Below, piece by piece: positions 34,165 through 42,259 of a DNA stretch of 56,108 nucleotides. Every line of letters starts with the position of its first letter. Within the stretch, counting starts at the first letter, position 1. Origin of the DNA: an uncultured Lachnospiraceae bacterium. GTDB taxonomy: Bacteria; Bacillota; Clostridia; Lachnospirales; Lachnospiraceae. The DNA lies in the NCBI GenBank assembly GCA_947174505.1, contig CAMWJF010000027.1, positions 1-56,108 of the forward strand, read 5' to 3'. The position numbers and the translations under genes were made by a program. Below the pieces are notes generated by a model. That model searched no databases and had not been told where the DNA came from. It was given only the letters and a program-made list of their open reading frames with translations.

Positions 34165-35256
34165 ATGAAAAGAAAAACTTTCGTTGCTGCAGCGGTGTTT
34201 GCCTCATCGCTGTTTCTGACTGCCTGCGGCAGTAAGGAGTATCTGAAGGATATAAAGGCGGAGAAATATGTGACGCTTGGCACATATACGGGAATTGAGG
34301 CCAGGGTGAATAAGCCGGAGGTGCCGGAGGGTGCGGTGGACAAATATATATACGATAATTATCTTGGGCCAAGGGCGGAAAAGGTGCCGGTGACGGACAG
34401 GGCGGTGCAGGAAGGCGATGTGGCGAACATTGACTTCGTGGGATACCATGACGGCGTAGCCTTTGACGGCGGGACAGGGACAGGCTTTGATCTGACTATC
34501 GGTTCCGGACGGTTTATAGAAGGATTTGAGGAAGGGCTGATCGGCGCGGACATCGGGGAAACGCGCAGTCTGGATCTGACGTTTCCTGACCCTTATACCA
34601 ATCCCGATCTGGCGGGAGAGGACGTGGTGTTTGAGGTGACGGTGAACAGCATCAGCGAGAGCAGGGCGCCGGAGCTTACGGATGCACTGGTGAAACAGCT
34701 TGGAGAGGATGGCTACAATATCGGCGGCGCGCAGACAGTGCAGGAGTTGAACGACTGGGTATATAATCTCTATGACCAGTCGGTGCAGAGCACTTACGAT
34801 AACGAGATTGAGACTGCAATGGCGTCCACCATTATGGAAAACAGCACGTTTCAGGAGCCGCCGGAGGAGATGATAAAGCGTTTTACCACGAGTATTGAAA
34901 ACAATATGAATGCCAGGGCGGCTTCCTTGGGAATGACGCTGGCGCAGTATATGCAGCTTTATCAGGGGATGGACGAGACGGCCTACCGGGCGGCTTTCGA
35001 GGAGGAAGGCGTGCGGATGACCAAGCAGTATATTATGTATCAGGCTATCGCGGATCAGGAGGGGCTGGCCCCCACGGAGGAAGAGCTTTCCGGGGAAATT
35101 TCCGCACTGATGACGATTTACGGCTATGCCTCTGAGGAGGAGCTGAAAAAGAGCGTGGATGTGGAATCCCTGAGGGAAGATCTGATGCGCAAAAAAGTGC
35201 TGGCATTTTTAAAGGAGAACGGAAATATTCAGGAAACGGCGACAATCGTGGACTGA
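34165..35256 (+). CDS. Lipoprotein with FKBP/trigger-factor peptidyl-prolyl isomerase domains
   Basis: 363 residues, ATG 34165 after GAGGAATTGAGGAG. The lipobox 'LFLTAC' gives a lipidated Cys21. Residues about 85-165 are an FKBP domain as in trigger factor ('VQEGDVANIDFVGYHDG', 'TIGSGRFIEGFEEGLIGAD', 'DLTFPDPY'). Residues about 170-350 resemble the trigger-factor C-terminal arm. There is no ribosome-binding N-domain. The protein probably folds or inserts exported proteins at the outer face of the membrane, a role similar to PrsA. asnS follows 26 bases later. Confidence 0.85.
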   Translation: MKRKTFVAAAVFASSLFLTACGSKEYLKDIKAEKYVTLGTYTGIEARVNKPEVPEGAVDKYIYDNYLGPRAEKVPVTDRAVQEGDVANIDFVGYHDGVAFDGGTGTGFDLTIGSGRFIEGFEEGLIGADIGETRSLDLTFPDPYTNPDLAGEDVVFEVTVNSISESRAPELTDALVKQLGEDGYNIGGAQTVQELNDWVYNLYDQSVQSTYDNEIETAMASTIMENSTFQEPPEEMIKRFTTSIENNMNARAASLGMTLAQYMQLYQGMDETAYRAAFEEEGVRMTKQYIMYQAIADQEGLAPTEEELSGEISALMTIYGYASEEELKKSVDVESLREDLMRKKVLAFLKENGNIQETATIVD

Positions 35257-35282
35257 GATCATAAATAAGGGGGTATTGTAAG

Positions 35283-36674
35283 ATGGATTTAACAGATATC
35301 AGGGATTTGTACCGCAACAGCGAAGCGTATATGGATAAGGAAGTAACGGTAGGCGGCTGGGTGAGAAGCATCCGGGATTCCAAGACCTTTGGCTTTATTG
35401 TGGTAAACGACGGCACCTTTTTTGAGCCGCTGCAGATTGTGTACGCGGACAGGCTCGAAAACTTTGAGGCGATTTCCAAACTGAACGTGGGTTCCGCGAT
35501 TGTGGCTCGGGGCAAGATCGTGGCGACGCCGCAGGCGAAACAGAAATTTGAGATGCAGGCGGATGAAATTATTGTGGAAGGACTTTCCACGGCGGATTAC
35601 CCGCTGCAGAAAAAAAGGCACAGCTTTGAGTATCTGCGCACTATTTCCCATCTGCGTCCCAGAACCAACACCTTTCAGGCGGTATTTCGCGTGCGCTCCC
35701 TGATTGCTTACGCGATTCACACCTTCTTCCAGGAGAGGGGATTCGTCTATGTGCACACGCCGATCATTACAGGCAGCGACTGTGAGGGCGCGGGCGAAAT
35801 GTTTCAGGTGACGACCATGGATTTGAAAAATTTATCCATGACGGAGGACGGTGAAGTGGACTACAGCTCCGATTTCTTCGGCAAACCCACCAACCTGACG
35901 GTGAGTGGGCAGTTGAACGTGGAAACATACGCGTTTGCGTTTAAAAACGTATATACATTCGGGCCTACTTTCCGGGCGGAAAATTCCAACACCACCAGAC
36001 ATGCGGCGGAGTTCTGGATGATCGAGCCGGAGATGGCATTTGCGGATCTGACGGACGACATGATGGTGGCGGAAGCGATGCTAAAGCATGTGATCAGCTA
36101 TGTGCTGGAAAATGCGCCCGAGGAGATGAACTTCTTTAATCAGTTTGTGGACAAGGGGCTGATTGAGCGGCTGAACCATGTGCTGCATTCCGACTTTGCC
36201 CATGTGACCTACACGGAAGCCATTGAAATTCTGAAAAAGCACAATGACAGCTTTGAATACAAGGTGGAGTGGGGCTGTGATTTACAGACTGAGCATGAGC
36301 GGTTCCTGACGGAGCAGGAGTTTAAGCGTCCCGTGTTTGTGACGGATTATCCGAAGGAAATCAAGGCTTTTTATATGAAATTAAACGAGGATGGCAAAAC
36401 GGTCGCGGCGATGGACTGTCTTGTGCCGGGCATCGGCGAGATCATCGGCGGCAGCCAGAGGGAGGACGATCTGGCGCTTCTGGAGCGCAGGATGGACGAG
36501 CTTGGACTGCGTAAGGAAGACTACCAGTTTTATCTGGATCTTCGCAAGTACGGTTCTGCCAGACATGCGGGCTTCGGACTTGGCTTTGAGCGCTGTGTGA
36601 TGTATCTGACCGGCATGGGCAACATCCGCGATGTGATTCCTTTCCCCAGAACGGTCAATAACTGTGAACTATAA
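35283..36674 (+). CDS. asnS: Asparaginyl-tRNA synthetase
   Basis: 463 residues, ATG 35283 after AAGGGGGTATTGTA. The N-terminal OB anticodon-binding domain (about 1-110) includes '[19 protein letters not shown]'. The class IIb catalytic core shows motif 2 '[20 protein letters not shown]' and motif 3 '[21 protein letters not shown]'. '[13 protein letters not shown]' is characteristic of AsnRS. No T-box is present in the short 26-base leader, so it may share the upstream transcript. Confidence 0.95.
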   Translation: MDLTDIRDLYRNSEAYMDKEVTVGGWVRSIRDSKTFGFIVVNDGTFFEPLQIVYADRLENFEAISKLNVGSAIVARGKIVATPQAKQKFEMQADEIIVEGLSTADYPLQKKRHSFEYLRTISHLRPRTNTFQAVFRVRSLIAYAIHTFFQERGFVYVHTPIITGSDCEGAGEMFQVTTMDLKNLSMTEDGEVDYSSDFFGKPTNLTVSGQLNVETYAFAFKNVYTFGPTFRAENSNTTRHAAEFWMIEPEMAFADLTDDMMVAEAMLKHVISYVLENAPEEMNFFNQFVDKGLIERLNHVLHSDFAHVTYTEAIEILKKHNDSFEYKVEWGCDLQTEHERFLTEQEFKRPVFVTDYPKEIKAFYMKLNEDGKTVAAMDCLVPGIGEIIGGSQREDDLALLERRMDELGLRKEDYQFYLDLRKYGSARHAGFGLGFERCVMYLTGMGNIRDVIPFPRTVNNCEL

Positions 36675-36676
36675 GA

Positions 36677-36788
36677 GAGTGAAAAGAACTTCTAAAACTC
36701 AGCAGCAGAGGCTGCTTCGCTAAGAAGTTCTAAGTCTGCTGCGCAGACTTTTTTCACTCGGGAGAATGCCCAAAAGGCGGCATTCTCC
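36677..36788 (+). repeat. Two-hairpin intergenic element, copy F (full length, with extra internal hairpin)
   Basis: GAGTGAAAAG (36677) pairs with TTTTTTCACTC (36749-36759). AGAACTTCT is matched by AGAAGTTCT, a compensatory change from AGTACTTCT/AGAAGTACT. The inner stem is AGCAGC/GCTGCT. An additional hairpin AAGTCTGC/GCAGACTT (36732-36750) runs into six T. Hairpin 2 is GGGAGAATGCC, loop CAAAAGGC, GGCATTCTCC-like. Confidence 0.85.
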
Positions 36789-36825
36789 GCACTGATTTGC
36801 GAAACGACAGAAATAGGGCAGAGCT

Positions 36826-38052
36826 ATGAAAAAGTACAAGAGACGGCTGTACGTCATATTATCCTTCATATTGTGCCTGTCAGTGGTAGACCCGATATCG
36901 GCTACCACTATTTCCGAGCTTCGGGATAACGTGAAGAAAAACCAGTCCCAGTTGAAAAACGCCCAGCAGAGGGCTGACGAAGCACAGGAAGCGCAGGAGG
37001 GCGTGGAAGAGGAGATCGAGGAGATCGATGCGGAGCTGGTGAATCTGATCACGGATATCAATTTGTGCGAAGAGGCTATCAATGATAAAGAGGAGGAAAT
37101 TTACAGGACGCAGCTTGATTATGACGCGGCGGTGGCGGAGAAGGACGAGCAGTACGCTTCCATGAAAATCCGTATCCAGTTTATGTACGAGAAGGGTGAT
37201 TCCTCTTATCTGCACATGTTTTTCGGCGCGAGTAACATGGGCGATATGGTAAATAAAGCGAAGTATGTGGAAGAGCTTTACGACTATGACAGAAAGCTCC
37301 TCGCCGAATACGAAGACACGGTCAGGCGTGTGCAGGAGCTTTGGGATACGCTGGAGGAGGATAAGTCGGAGCTTGAGACTTCCAGGACCGAGCTGAAGGA
37401 GGGGCAGGCCTATATGGAAGAACTGCTTGCCCAAAAGCAGAAGGAATACGAGAATTACGGCGTCATGCTCACCAAGGCGAAGCAGGAGGCAGCCACCTAC
37501 ACGGCGCGGATCAAGCAGGAGACGGCCCAGATCAGAAAGCTGGAGGAGGAAGAGCGCAAACGCCGGGAGGAAGAAGAGAGAAAGCGGAAGGAAGAGGAAG
37601 AACGGAAAAAGAAAGAGCAGGAGGCTCTGCTGGCGCAGGAAGACGGGGATTCCGGTTCGGAAGAGAAACCGAAAAAGGAAGAGACGCCGAAACCCACGTC
37701 CTCCGGCGGCGGGAAAGGACAGGATATTGCGAATTATGCCTGCAAGTTTATCGGGAATCCTTATGTGGCGGGCGGTACCAGCCTGACCAACGGGGCGGAC
37801 TGTTCCGGCTTTGTGATGTCGGTCTACAAGAATTTCGGCATTAATCTTCCAAGAAGCTCCTATTCACAGTCTACTGTGGGCAAGGGGGTGTCATACGCCG
37901 ACGCCAGACCGGGAGATGTGATCTATTACGGCGGCCATGTGGGCATTTACATAGGAAACGGACAGATCGTGCACGCCAGTACGGAGCGGACTGGGATTAA
38001 GATTACCTCGGCGACTTATCGGAACATCGTTACGGTGAGGCGTATCGTGTAG
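36826..38052 (+). CDS. Secreted NlpC/P60 endopeptidase with coiled-coil domain
   Basis: 408 residues. There is a signal peptide (about 1-26), then a long coiled coil (about 28-270) rich in Glu/Gln/Lys that resembles the PcsB/CwlO-type N-terminal region controlled by FtsEX, and a highly charged 'EEERKRREEEERKRKEEEE' run. A Pro/Ser-rich linker leads to the NlpC/P60 domain (about 295-408). The catalytic Cys326 lies in 'NGADCSGFVMSVY' and His371 in 'YGGHVGIYIG'. It cleaves D-Glu-diaminopimelate-type links in peptidoglycan peptides. The start ATG 36826 follows GGGCAGAGCT. Confidence 0.87.
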   Translation: MKKYKRRLYVILSFILCLSVVDPISATTISELRDNVKKNQSQLKNAQQRADEAQEAQEGVEEEIEEIDAELVNLITDINLCEEAINDKEEEIYRTQLDYDAAVAEKDEQYASMKIRIQFMYEKGDSSYLHMFFGASNMGDMVNKAKYVEELYDYDRKLLAEYEDTVRRVQELWDTLEEDKSELETSRTELKEGQAYMEELLAQKQKEYENYGVMLTKAKQEAATYTARIKQETAQIRKLEEEERKRREEEERKRKEEEERKKKEQEALLAQEDGDSGSEEKPKKEETPKPTSSGGGKGQDIANYACKFIGNPYVAGGTSLTNGADCSGFVMSVYKNFGINLPRSSYSQSTVGKGVSYADARPGDVIYYGGHVGIYIGNGQIVHASTERTGIKITSATYRNIVTVRRIV

Positions 38053-38088
38053 GCGGTGCGGGGGTGACCGGCTGGACGCTGATTTATT

Positions 38089-38982
38089 ATGAAAATATAC
38101 ACGCTTAATCAATATTTACATGATATCTTTGGTCAAAAACTGTACAAAATAGCTTTGGATGGAGGATTTACCTGTCCGAACCGGGATGGCACGATTGATA
38201 CGCGCGGCTGTATTTTCTGCTCTGGGGCAGGCTCGGGAGAATTTGCGGGGGATCGCACGATGAGCGTCACACAGCAGATTGAAAAGGGCAGGGAGCGAGT
38301 GGCGGGAAAGATAAAGGACGGCAGATACATTGCGTATTTTCAGGCATTTACAAATACGTACGCGCCTGTCGAAAAACTGCGCTCCCTGTATATGGAGGCG
38401 ATAAGCCATAGGGATATAGCGGTGTTGTCCATTGCAACGCGCCCGGACTGTCTTCCGGATGATGTGTTAGAACTGTTATGTGAGTGCAATAAGATTAAGC
38501 CGGTCTGGGTAGAACTTGGGCTGCAGACGATTCATCCCGCGACAGCTAAATACATCCGCCGGGGGTATCCGCTGTCCGTGTATGATGATGCGGTAACCTG
38601 CCTGAAGGCGTCAGGCATTGCAGTGATAGCGCATGTGATGCTTGGACTTCCGGGTGAGTCGAGGCAGGATATGCTTGACACGGTATCTTATGTGGGAAAA
38701 AGCCACGCAGACGGCATAAAGCTGCAGCTTTTGCATGTGATCAAAGGCACAGACCTGGAAAAGGATTATCTGGAAGGAAAGTTTGAAACGCTTGCTTTCG
38801 AAAGCTATGTGCAACTGGTCGCAGACTGTATTGCCCTGCTTCCGGAAAATATGGTCATCCATCGCATGACAGGTGACGGAGACAAACGCACACTTGTGGC
38901 GCCGATGTGGAGCGCCGATAAAAAGCGTGTACTAAATGCGATTAAAATGGCAGTTTCTCAAAAAGACAGGATAGGGGATTGA
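38089..38982 (+). CDS. TIGR01212-family radical SAM protein
   Basis: 297 residues, beginning 'MKIYTLNQYLHDIFGQK'. The cluster cysteines are in 'FTCPNRDGTIDTRGCIFC' (about residues 24-41), spaced as in this family (YtqA/YhcC), which differs from the classical CxxxCxxC. Also seen are 'FQAFTNTYAP', 'IATRPDCL', 'ELGLQTIHP' and 'HVMLGLPGES'. Function in Clostridia is not established; YhcC-like proteins are linked to global regulation or tRNA chemistry by context only. The stop codon overlaps the -35 of the lar leader. Confidence 0.85.
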   Translation: MKIYTLNQYLHDIFGQKLYKIALDGGFTCPNRDGTIDTRGCIFCSGAGSGEFAGDRTMSVTQQIEKGRERVAGKIKDGRYIAYFQAFTNTYAPVEKLRSLYMEAISHRDIAVLSIATRPDCLPDDVLELLCECNKIKPVWVELGLQTIHPATAKYIRRGYPLSVYDDAVTCLKASGIAVIAHVMLGLPGESRQDMLDTVSYVGKSHADGIKLQLLHVIKGTDLEKDYLEGKFETLAFESYVQLVADCIALLPENMVIHRMTGDGDKRTLVAPMWSADKKRVLNAIKMAVSQKDRIGD

Positions 38983-39006
38983 CTTATTCGCTGCATTTAA
39001 TATAAA
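38979..39006 (+). promoter_or_regulatory. Promoter of the lar/nik nickel block
   Basis: TTGACT (38979-38984) and TATAAA (39001-39006), spacer 16 bp. Transcription is expected to begin near 39013, directly at the first structured part of the leader. Confidence 0.7.
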
Positions 39007-39012
39007 ATAGAC

Positions 39013-39156
39013 AAAGGCAAAAGCTGGCACGAAGCCGGCATGGGGACTGACGTTCCCGGATGAAATACAGCAGTGTAATCCATTTATGATATGGCGTAAT
39101 GTATACACAGGAAGGTATACGGTTTCTCAAAGAGAGATCATGTGTCTTCCTTTTTT
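39013..39156 (+). promoter_or_regulatory. Riboswitch-like leader with intrinsic terminator upstream of larE
   Basis: Three close hairpins: GCTGGC/GCCGGC (39023-39039, loop ACGAA); GGGGAC/GTTCCC (39042-39057, loop TGAC); and GGAT-gaaa-TACA paired with TGTA-ATCC (39058-39081, loop GCAG). GTATAC (39101-39106) can pair with GTATAC (39115-39120). That excludes the terminator, in which GGAAG (39110-39114) and about 14 further bases pair with a segment ending CTTCC (39146-39150), followed by six T (39151-39156). This is an aptamer plus antiterminator/terminator layout. It does not match my recollection of NiCo, cobalamin or c-di-GMP consensus motifs, so the class is unassigned. Confidence 0.65.
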
Positions 39157-39234
39157 GTGCGCATGGAAGCACCGGGCATCGTGAGTCCGTTTATGCGCAT
39201 AAACAGAGTCAGAAGGCTTCCGAAGGAGGGGAAA

Positions 39235-39981
39235 ATGAACCTGTCAGATTTTTTTAAGGAAAACCGCAAAGCGGCGCTTGCCTTCTCGGGCGGCGTGGAC
39301 TCGGCGTATCTGCTCTACGCTGCGAAAGCGGCGGGGGCGGATGTGCTGGCATACTATGTAAAAAGCGCTTTTCAGCCGCAGTTTGAGCTGGAGGATGCGA
39401 AACGTCTCTGCGGGGAGCTGAACGCCGGTTTAAAGATTCTCACAGCGGATGTGCTGGCGGATCAGGCAGTCCGGGAAAATCCGGCTGACCGTTGTTATCA
39501 TTGTAAAAAAATGATTTTTACAACCATTGCGGAAGCGGCGAAAGCGGACGGATACGGAATGCTGTTAGACGGCACGAATGCTTCCGACGAGGAAGACGAC
39601 CGTCCGGGGATGCAGGCGTTACGGGAGCTGTCCGTGCGTTCCCCTTTGCGGGAATGCGATCTCACCAAGGAGGAGATCCGCAGACTATCCAGGGAGGCGG
39701 GACTGTTTACCTGGGAGAAACCGGCTTACGCCTGTCTGGCTACGAGGATACCGACAGGAGAGGAAATTACGGCGGAAAAGCTGAAAAGCACGGAGGCGGC
39801 GGAGGACTTTCTCTTTTCGCTGGGCTTTACGGATTTTAGGGTAAGGCGCTTTGACGGGGCGGCCAGACTACAGTTTCCGGCTTCGCAGCTTGCGCGGGTG
39901 TTGGAAAAACGGGAAGAAATTGTGCGAGAATTGAAAAAATATTATCGGGCGGTTTTACTGGACATGGAGGCGAGGACATGA
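39235..39981 (+). CDS. larE: Nickel-pincer cofactor synthesis sulfur transferase LarE
   Basis: 248 residues from ATG 39235 after AAGGAGGGGAAA. The PP-loop 'FSGGVDSAYLL' (Ser18-Ser23) adenylates the substrate carboxylate. Cys167 in 'KPAYACLATRIP' matches the cysteine whose sulfur is donated in Lactiplantibacillus LarE. A further CxxC is present in 'DRCYHCKKMIF'. LarE inserts sulfur into pyridinium-3,5-biscarboxylate mononucleotide made by LarB. It overlaps larB by four bases (ATGA). Confidence 0.92.
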   Translation: MNLSDFFKENRKAALAFSGGVDSAYLLYAAKAAGADVLAYYVKSAFQPQFELEDAKRLCGELNAGLKILTADVLADQAVRENPADRCYHCKKMIFTTIAEAAKADGYGMLLDGTNASDEEDDRPGMQALRELSVRSPLRECDLTKEEIRRLSREAGLFTWEKPAYACLATRIPTGEEITAEKLKSTEAAEDFLFSLGFTDFRVRRFDGAARLQFPASQLARVLEKREEIVRELKKYYRAVLLDMEART

Positions 39982-40748
39982 GCGATTATCGAAAAATGCT
40001 GGAACAGGTGAGGGACGGGGAGATTTCCGTGGAGGAGGCGCTGCTCGCCATCAAAAAGAAGCCTTTTGAGGATATCGGTTACGCGAAGGTGGATCACCAC
40101 AGAAGCGTCAGGCAGGGTGCGCCGGAGGTGATTTTTGGCGCGGGAAAAGAGGCGTCGCAGATTGCAGGCATTATCGGCAGCATGGAGAAAAACGGGCAGG
40201 AAACGATCCTGATTACGAGGCTTTCCCGGAAGAAGGCGAAGAAGGTGGCAAAGCTTCACGGCCTGACCTATCATGAGCAGGCGCGGATCGGTATTGTCGG
40301 TGAGATCCCGGAGCCGTCCGGGATTGGAAAAATTGTGGTGGCTACAGGAGGGACTTCGGATATTCCCGTGGCGGAGGAGGCGGCGCTCACAGCGGAGGCA
40401 CACGGCAATGAGGTGGTGCGGCTTTACGATGTGGGCGTGGCAGGTCTGCACCGGCTTTTGTCCCATATGGATGAGATCATGGACGCCTCGGTGATCATTG
40501 CCATCGCGGGCATGGAGGGAGCGCTGGCCAGTGTAATCGGGGGACTGGCGGACTGCCCCGTAATCGCGGTGCCCACCAGTGTCGGTTACGGCGCGTCCAT
40601 GCACGGGGTTTCTGCACTTTTGTCCATGCTCAATTCCTGTGCCAGCGGCGTGTCGGTGGTGAATATTGACAATGGGTTCGGGGCTGGATATCTGGCAAGT
40701 ATGATCAACCACAACATGAGAAGTACTTCTAAAGACGTCTCGCCATAG
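39978..40748 (+). CDS. larB: Pyridinium biscarboxylate synthase LarB, C-terminus altered by a repeat element
   Basis: 256 residues. LarB carboxylates nicotinic acid adenine dinucleotide to start the nickel-pincer cofactor. The fold is PurE-like; seen are 'VDHHRSVRQGAPEVIFG', 'VATGGTSDIPVAEEAALT', 'DVGVAGLHRLL', 'IAGMEGALASVIGGL' and 'AVPTSVGYG'. The natural end should be near 'MINHN' (base 40715). The last nine or so codons (MRSTSKDVSP and stop) are encoded by the left arm of element copy G, as if the element had inserted at the stop codon. Confidence 0.92.
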   Translation: MSDYRKMLEQVRDGEISVEEALLAIKKKPFEDIGYAKVDHHRSVRQGAPEVIFGAGKEASQIAGIIGSMEKNGQETILITRLSRKKAKKVAKLHGLTYHEQARIGIVGEIPEPSGIGKIVVATGGTSDIPVAEEAALTAEAHGNEVVRLYDVGVAGLHRLLSHMDEIMDASVIIAIAGMEGALASVIGGLADCPVIAVPTSVGYGASMHGVSALLSMLNSCASGVSVVNIDNGFGAGYLASMINHNMRSTSKDVSP

Positions 40749-40826
40749 GACGAAGGCGCAAAGTCAGCAGAACTGGCTTGGAAGTACTAAATCTCATATG
40801 GGGGATGCCGAAAGCAGGCATTCTCC
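40716..40826 (+). repeat. Two-hairpin intergenic element, copy G (full length, entering larB)
   Basis: ATGAGAAGTACTTCT (40716) opposite GGAAGTACTAAATCTCAT (ending 40797). The central part is longer and contains a partly self-complementary insert. Hairpin 2 GGGGGATGCC / GGCATTCTCC uses two G-U pairs. The left arm is translated as the end of larB. Confidence 0.85.
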
Positions 40827-40848
40827 GCACGAATTCAGGAGGATTAAT

Positions 40849-42147
40849 ATGAAAACTTTATACTTAGACTGTAGTATGGGGGCGGCTGGGGATATGCTGA
40901 CGGCGGCCCTTCTGGAGCTTCTGCCGGATCGGGAGAAGGTGATGGAAGAATTGAATGCGCTGGGGATTCCCGGTGTGGAGATGGTGTGCGGGAAGGCGCA
41001 GAAGTGCGGTATCGGCGGCACCCATATTTCTGTGCGGGTACACGGGGAGGAAGAGTCGGAGGAGATGCATACGCAGGAAGCGGGGCATGTTCATGACCAT
41101 GCACATACGAATGAGGCAGGGCATGTCCATGATCATAGGCATACGCAAGAAGCGGAACACGTTCACGGCAATGAGCATACACATGAAGCCGGGGAAGCCC
41201 ACAGCCATGCGCATCACCACCACAGCGGTATGCACGAGATTGCGCACATCGTGGGCGGCCTTCTCCTGTCCGAACGGATACGGAAAGACATTCTTGCGGT
41301 GTTCGGGATGATAGCGGAGGCGGAGAGTCATGTGCACGGCGTGCCGGTCAACGAGATTCACTTCCACGAGGTGGGAACCATGGACGCGGTGGCGGATATC
41401 ACGGCGGTCTGTGTGCTGATGGACAGAATTGCGCCGGATCAGGTGGTTGTGTCGCCCGTCCATGTAGGCAGCGGACAGGTGAAATGCGCCCACGGGATTC
41501 TGCCGGTGCCTGCGCCTGCCACGGCCTATATATTAAAGGATGTGCCGATTTACGGCGGGGAGATCCGGGGAGAACTCTGCACGCCGACCGGGGCGGCGCT
41601 TTTAAAGTATTTTGCCAGCCGTTTCGGGGCGATGCCTGTCATGCGCACGCTCTCGATCGGCTACGGTATGGGAAAAAAAGATTTTCCGGCGGCGAACTGT
41701 GTGCGCGCATTGCTCGGGGAAACAGAGGGCGTGGGAGATACGGTGGCGGAGCTTGTCTGTAATGTGGACGATATGACGGCGGAGGCCATCGGGTTTGCGT
41801 CGGAGACGCTTCTGGAGGCTGGCGCGCTGGAGGTCTATACGGTAGCGGCGGGAATGAAGAAATCCCGTCCCGGCACCGTGCTGCATGTGATGTGCGCGGA
41901 CTCCATGAAGGATAAAATGGTGGAGCTGATTTTTAAGCATACGACCACCATCGGCATCCGGGAAAATATTTCCAGAAGATACACACTTGCCCGCTCCATA
42001 CAGAGAGTACGGACGCCTTACGGGGAAGTGCGGAAAAAAATCTCGGAGGGTTATGGCGTGAAGAGAGAAAAATATGAGTATGAGGATCTGGCGCGGATTG
42101 CGAGAGAACAGGGTATGTCAATCCTGGAAGTGACGGATTCTTTGTGA
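40849..42147 (+). CDS. larC: Nickel insertion protein LarC with His-rich insert
   Basis: 432 residues from ATG 40849 after CAGGAGGATTAAT. LarC puts nickel into the pincer dinucleotide. The N-terminal LarC1-type part begins 'LYLDCSMGAAGDMLTAALLELL'-like sequence; the C-terminal part carries 'NVDDMTAEAIG' and 'HTTTIGIRE'. It is one uninterrupted frame, unlike lactobacilli where a frameshift joins LarC1 and LarC2. Residues about 73-128 are a degenerate tandem His repeat (units like 'HTQEAGHVHDHAHT') ending in four consecutive His, which probably stores or buffers nickel. Confidence 0.92.
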   Translation: MKTLYLDCSMGAAGDMLTAALLELLPDREKVMEELNALGIPGVEMVCGKAQKCGIGGTHISVRVHGEEESEEMHTQEAGHVHDHAHTNEAGHVHDHRHTQEAEHVHGNEHTHEAGEAHSHAHHHHSGMHEIAHIVGGLLLSERIRKDILAVFGMIAEAESHVHGVPVNEIHFHEVGTMDAVADITAVCVLMDRIAPDQVVVSPVHVGSGQVKCAHGILPVPAPATAYILKDVPIYGGEIRGELCTPTGAALLKYFASRFGAMPVMRTLSIGYGMGKKDFPAANCVRALLGETEGVGDTVAELVCNVDDMTAEAIGFASETLLEAGALEVYTVAAGMKKSRPGTVLHVMCADSMKDKMVELIFKHTTTIGIRENISRRYTLARSIQRVRTPYGEVRKKISEGYGVKREKYEYEDLARIAREQGMSILEVTDSL

Positions 42148-42259
42148 GAAAGCCGGATAACGGTTAACGAAAAAGGCGGACAGAGGTAGAAAGGCTGTAT
42201 CAATTCTCTGATGACAATTTATGCAGCCAGGAATTTGTGATGCTTCGGAATGGAGGAAA

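Noticed and set aside
35257..35282. T-box or other leader control for asnS
   Set aside because: Only 26 bases separate asnS from the previous gene, with no specifier loop or T-box sequence.
39013..39100. NiCo, cobalamin or c-di-GMP-I riboswitch assignment for the lar leader
   Set aside because: The sequence lacks the conserved blocks I recall for each of these. Gene context alone was not taken as proof of class.
40849..42147. Programmed frameshift between larC1 and larC2, as in lactobacilli
   Set aside because: A single uninterrupted frame covers the complete LarC here.
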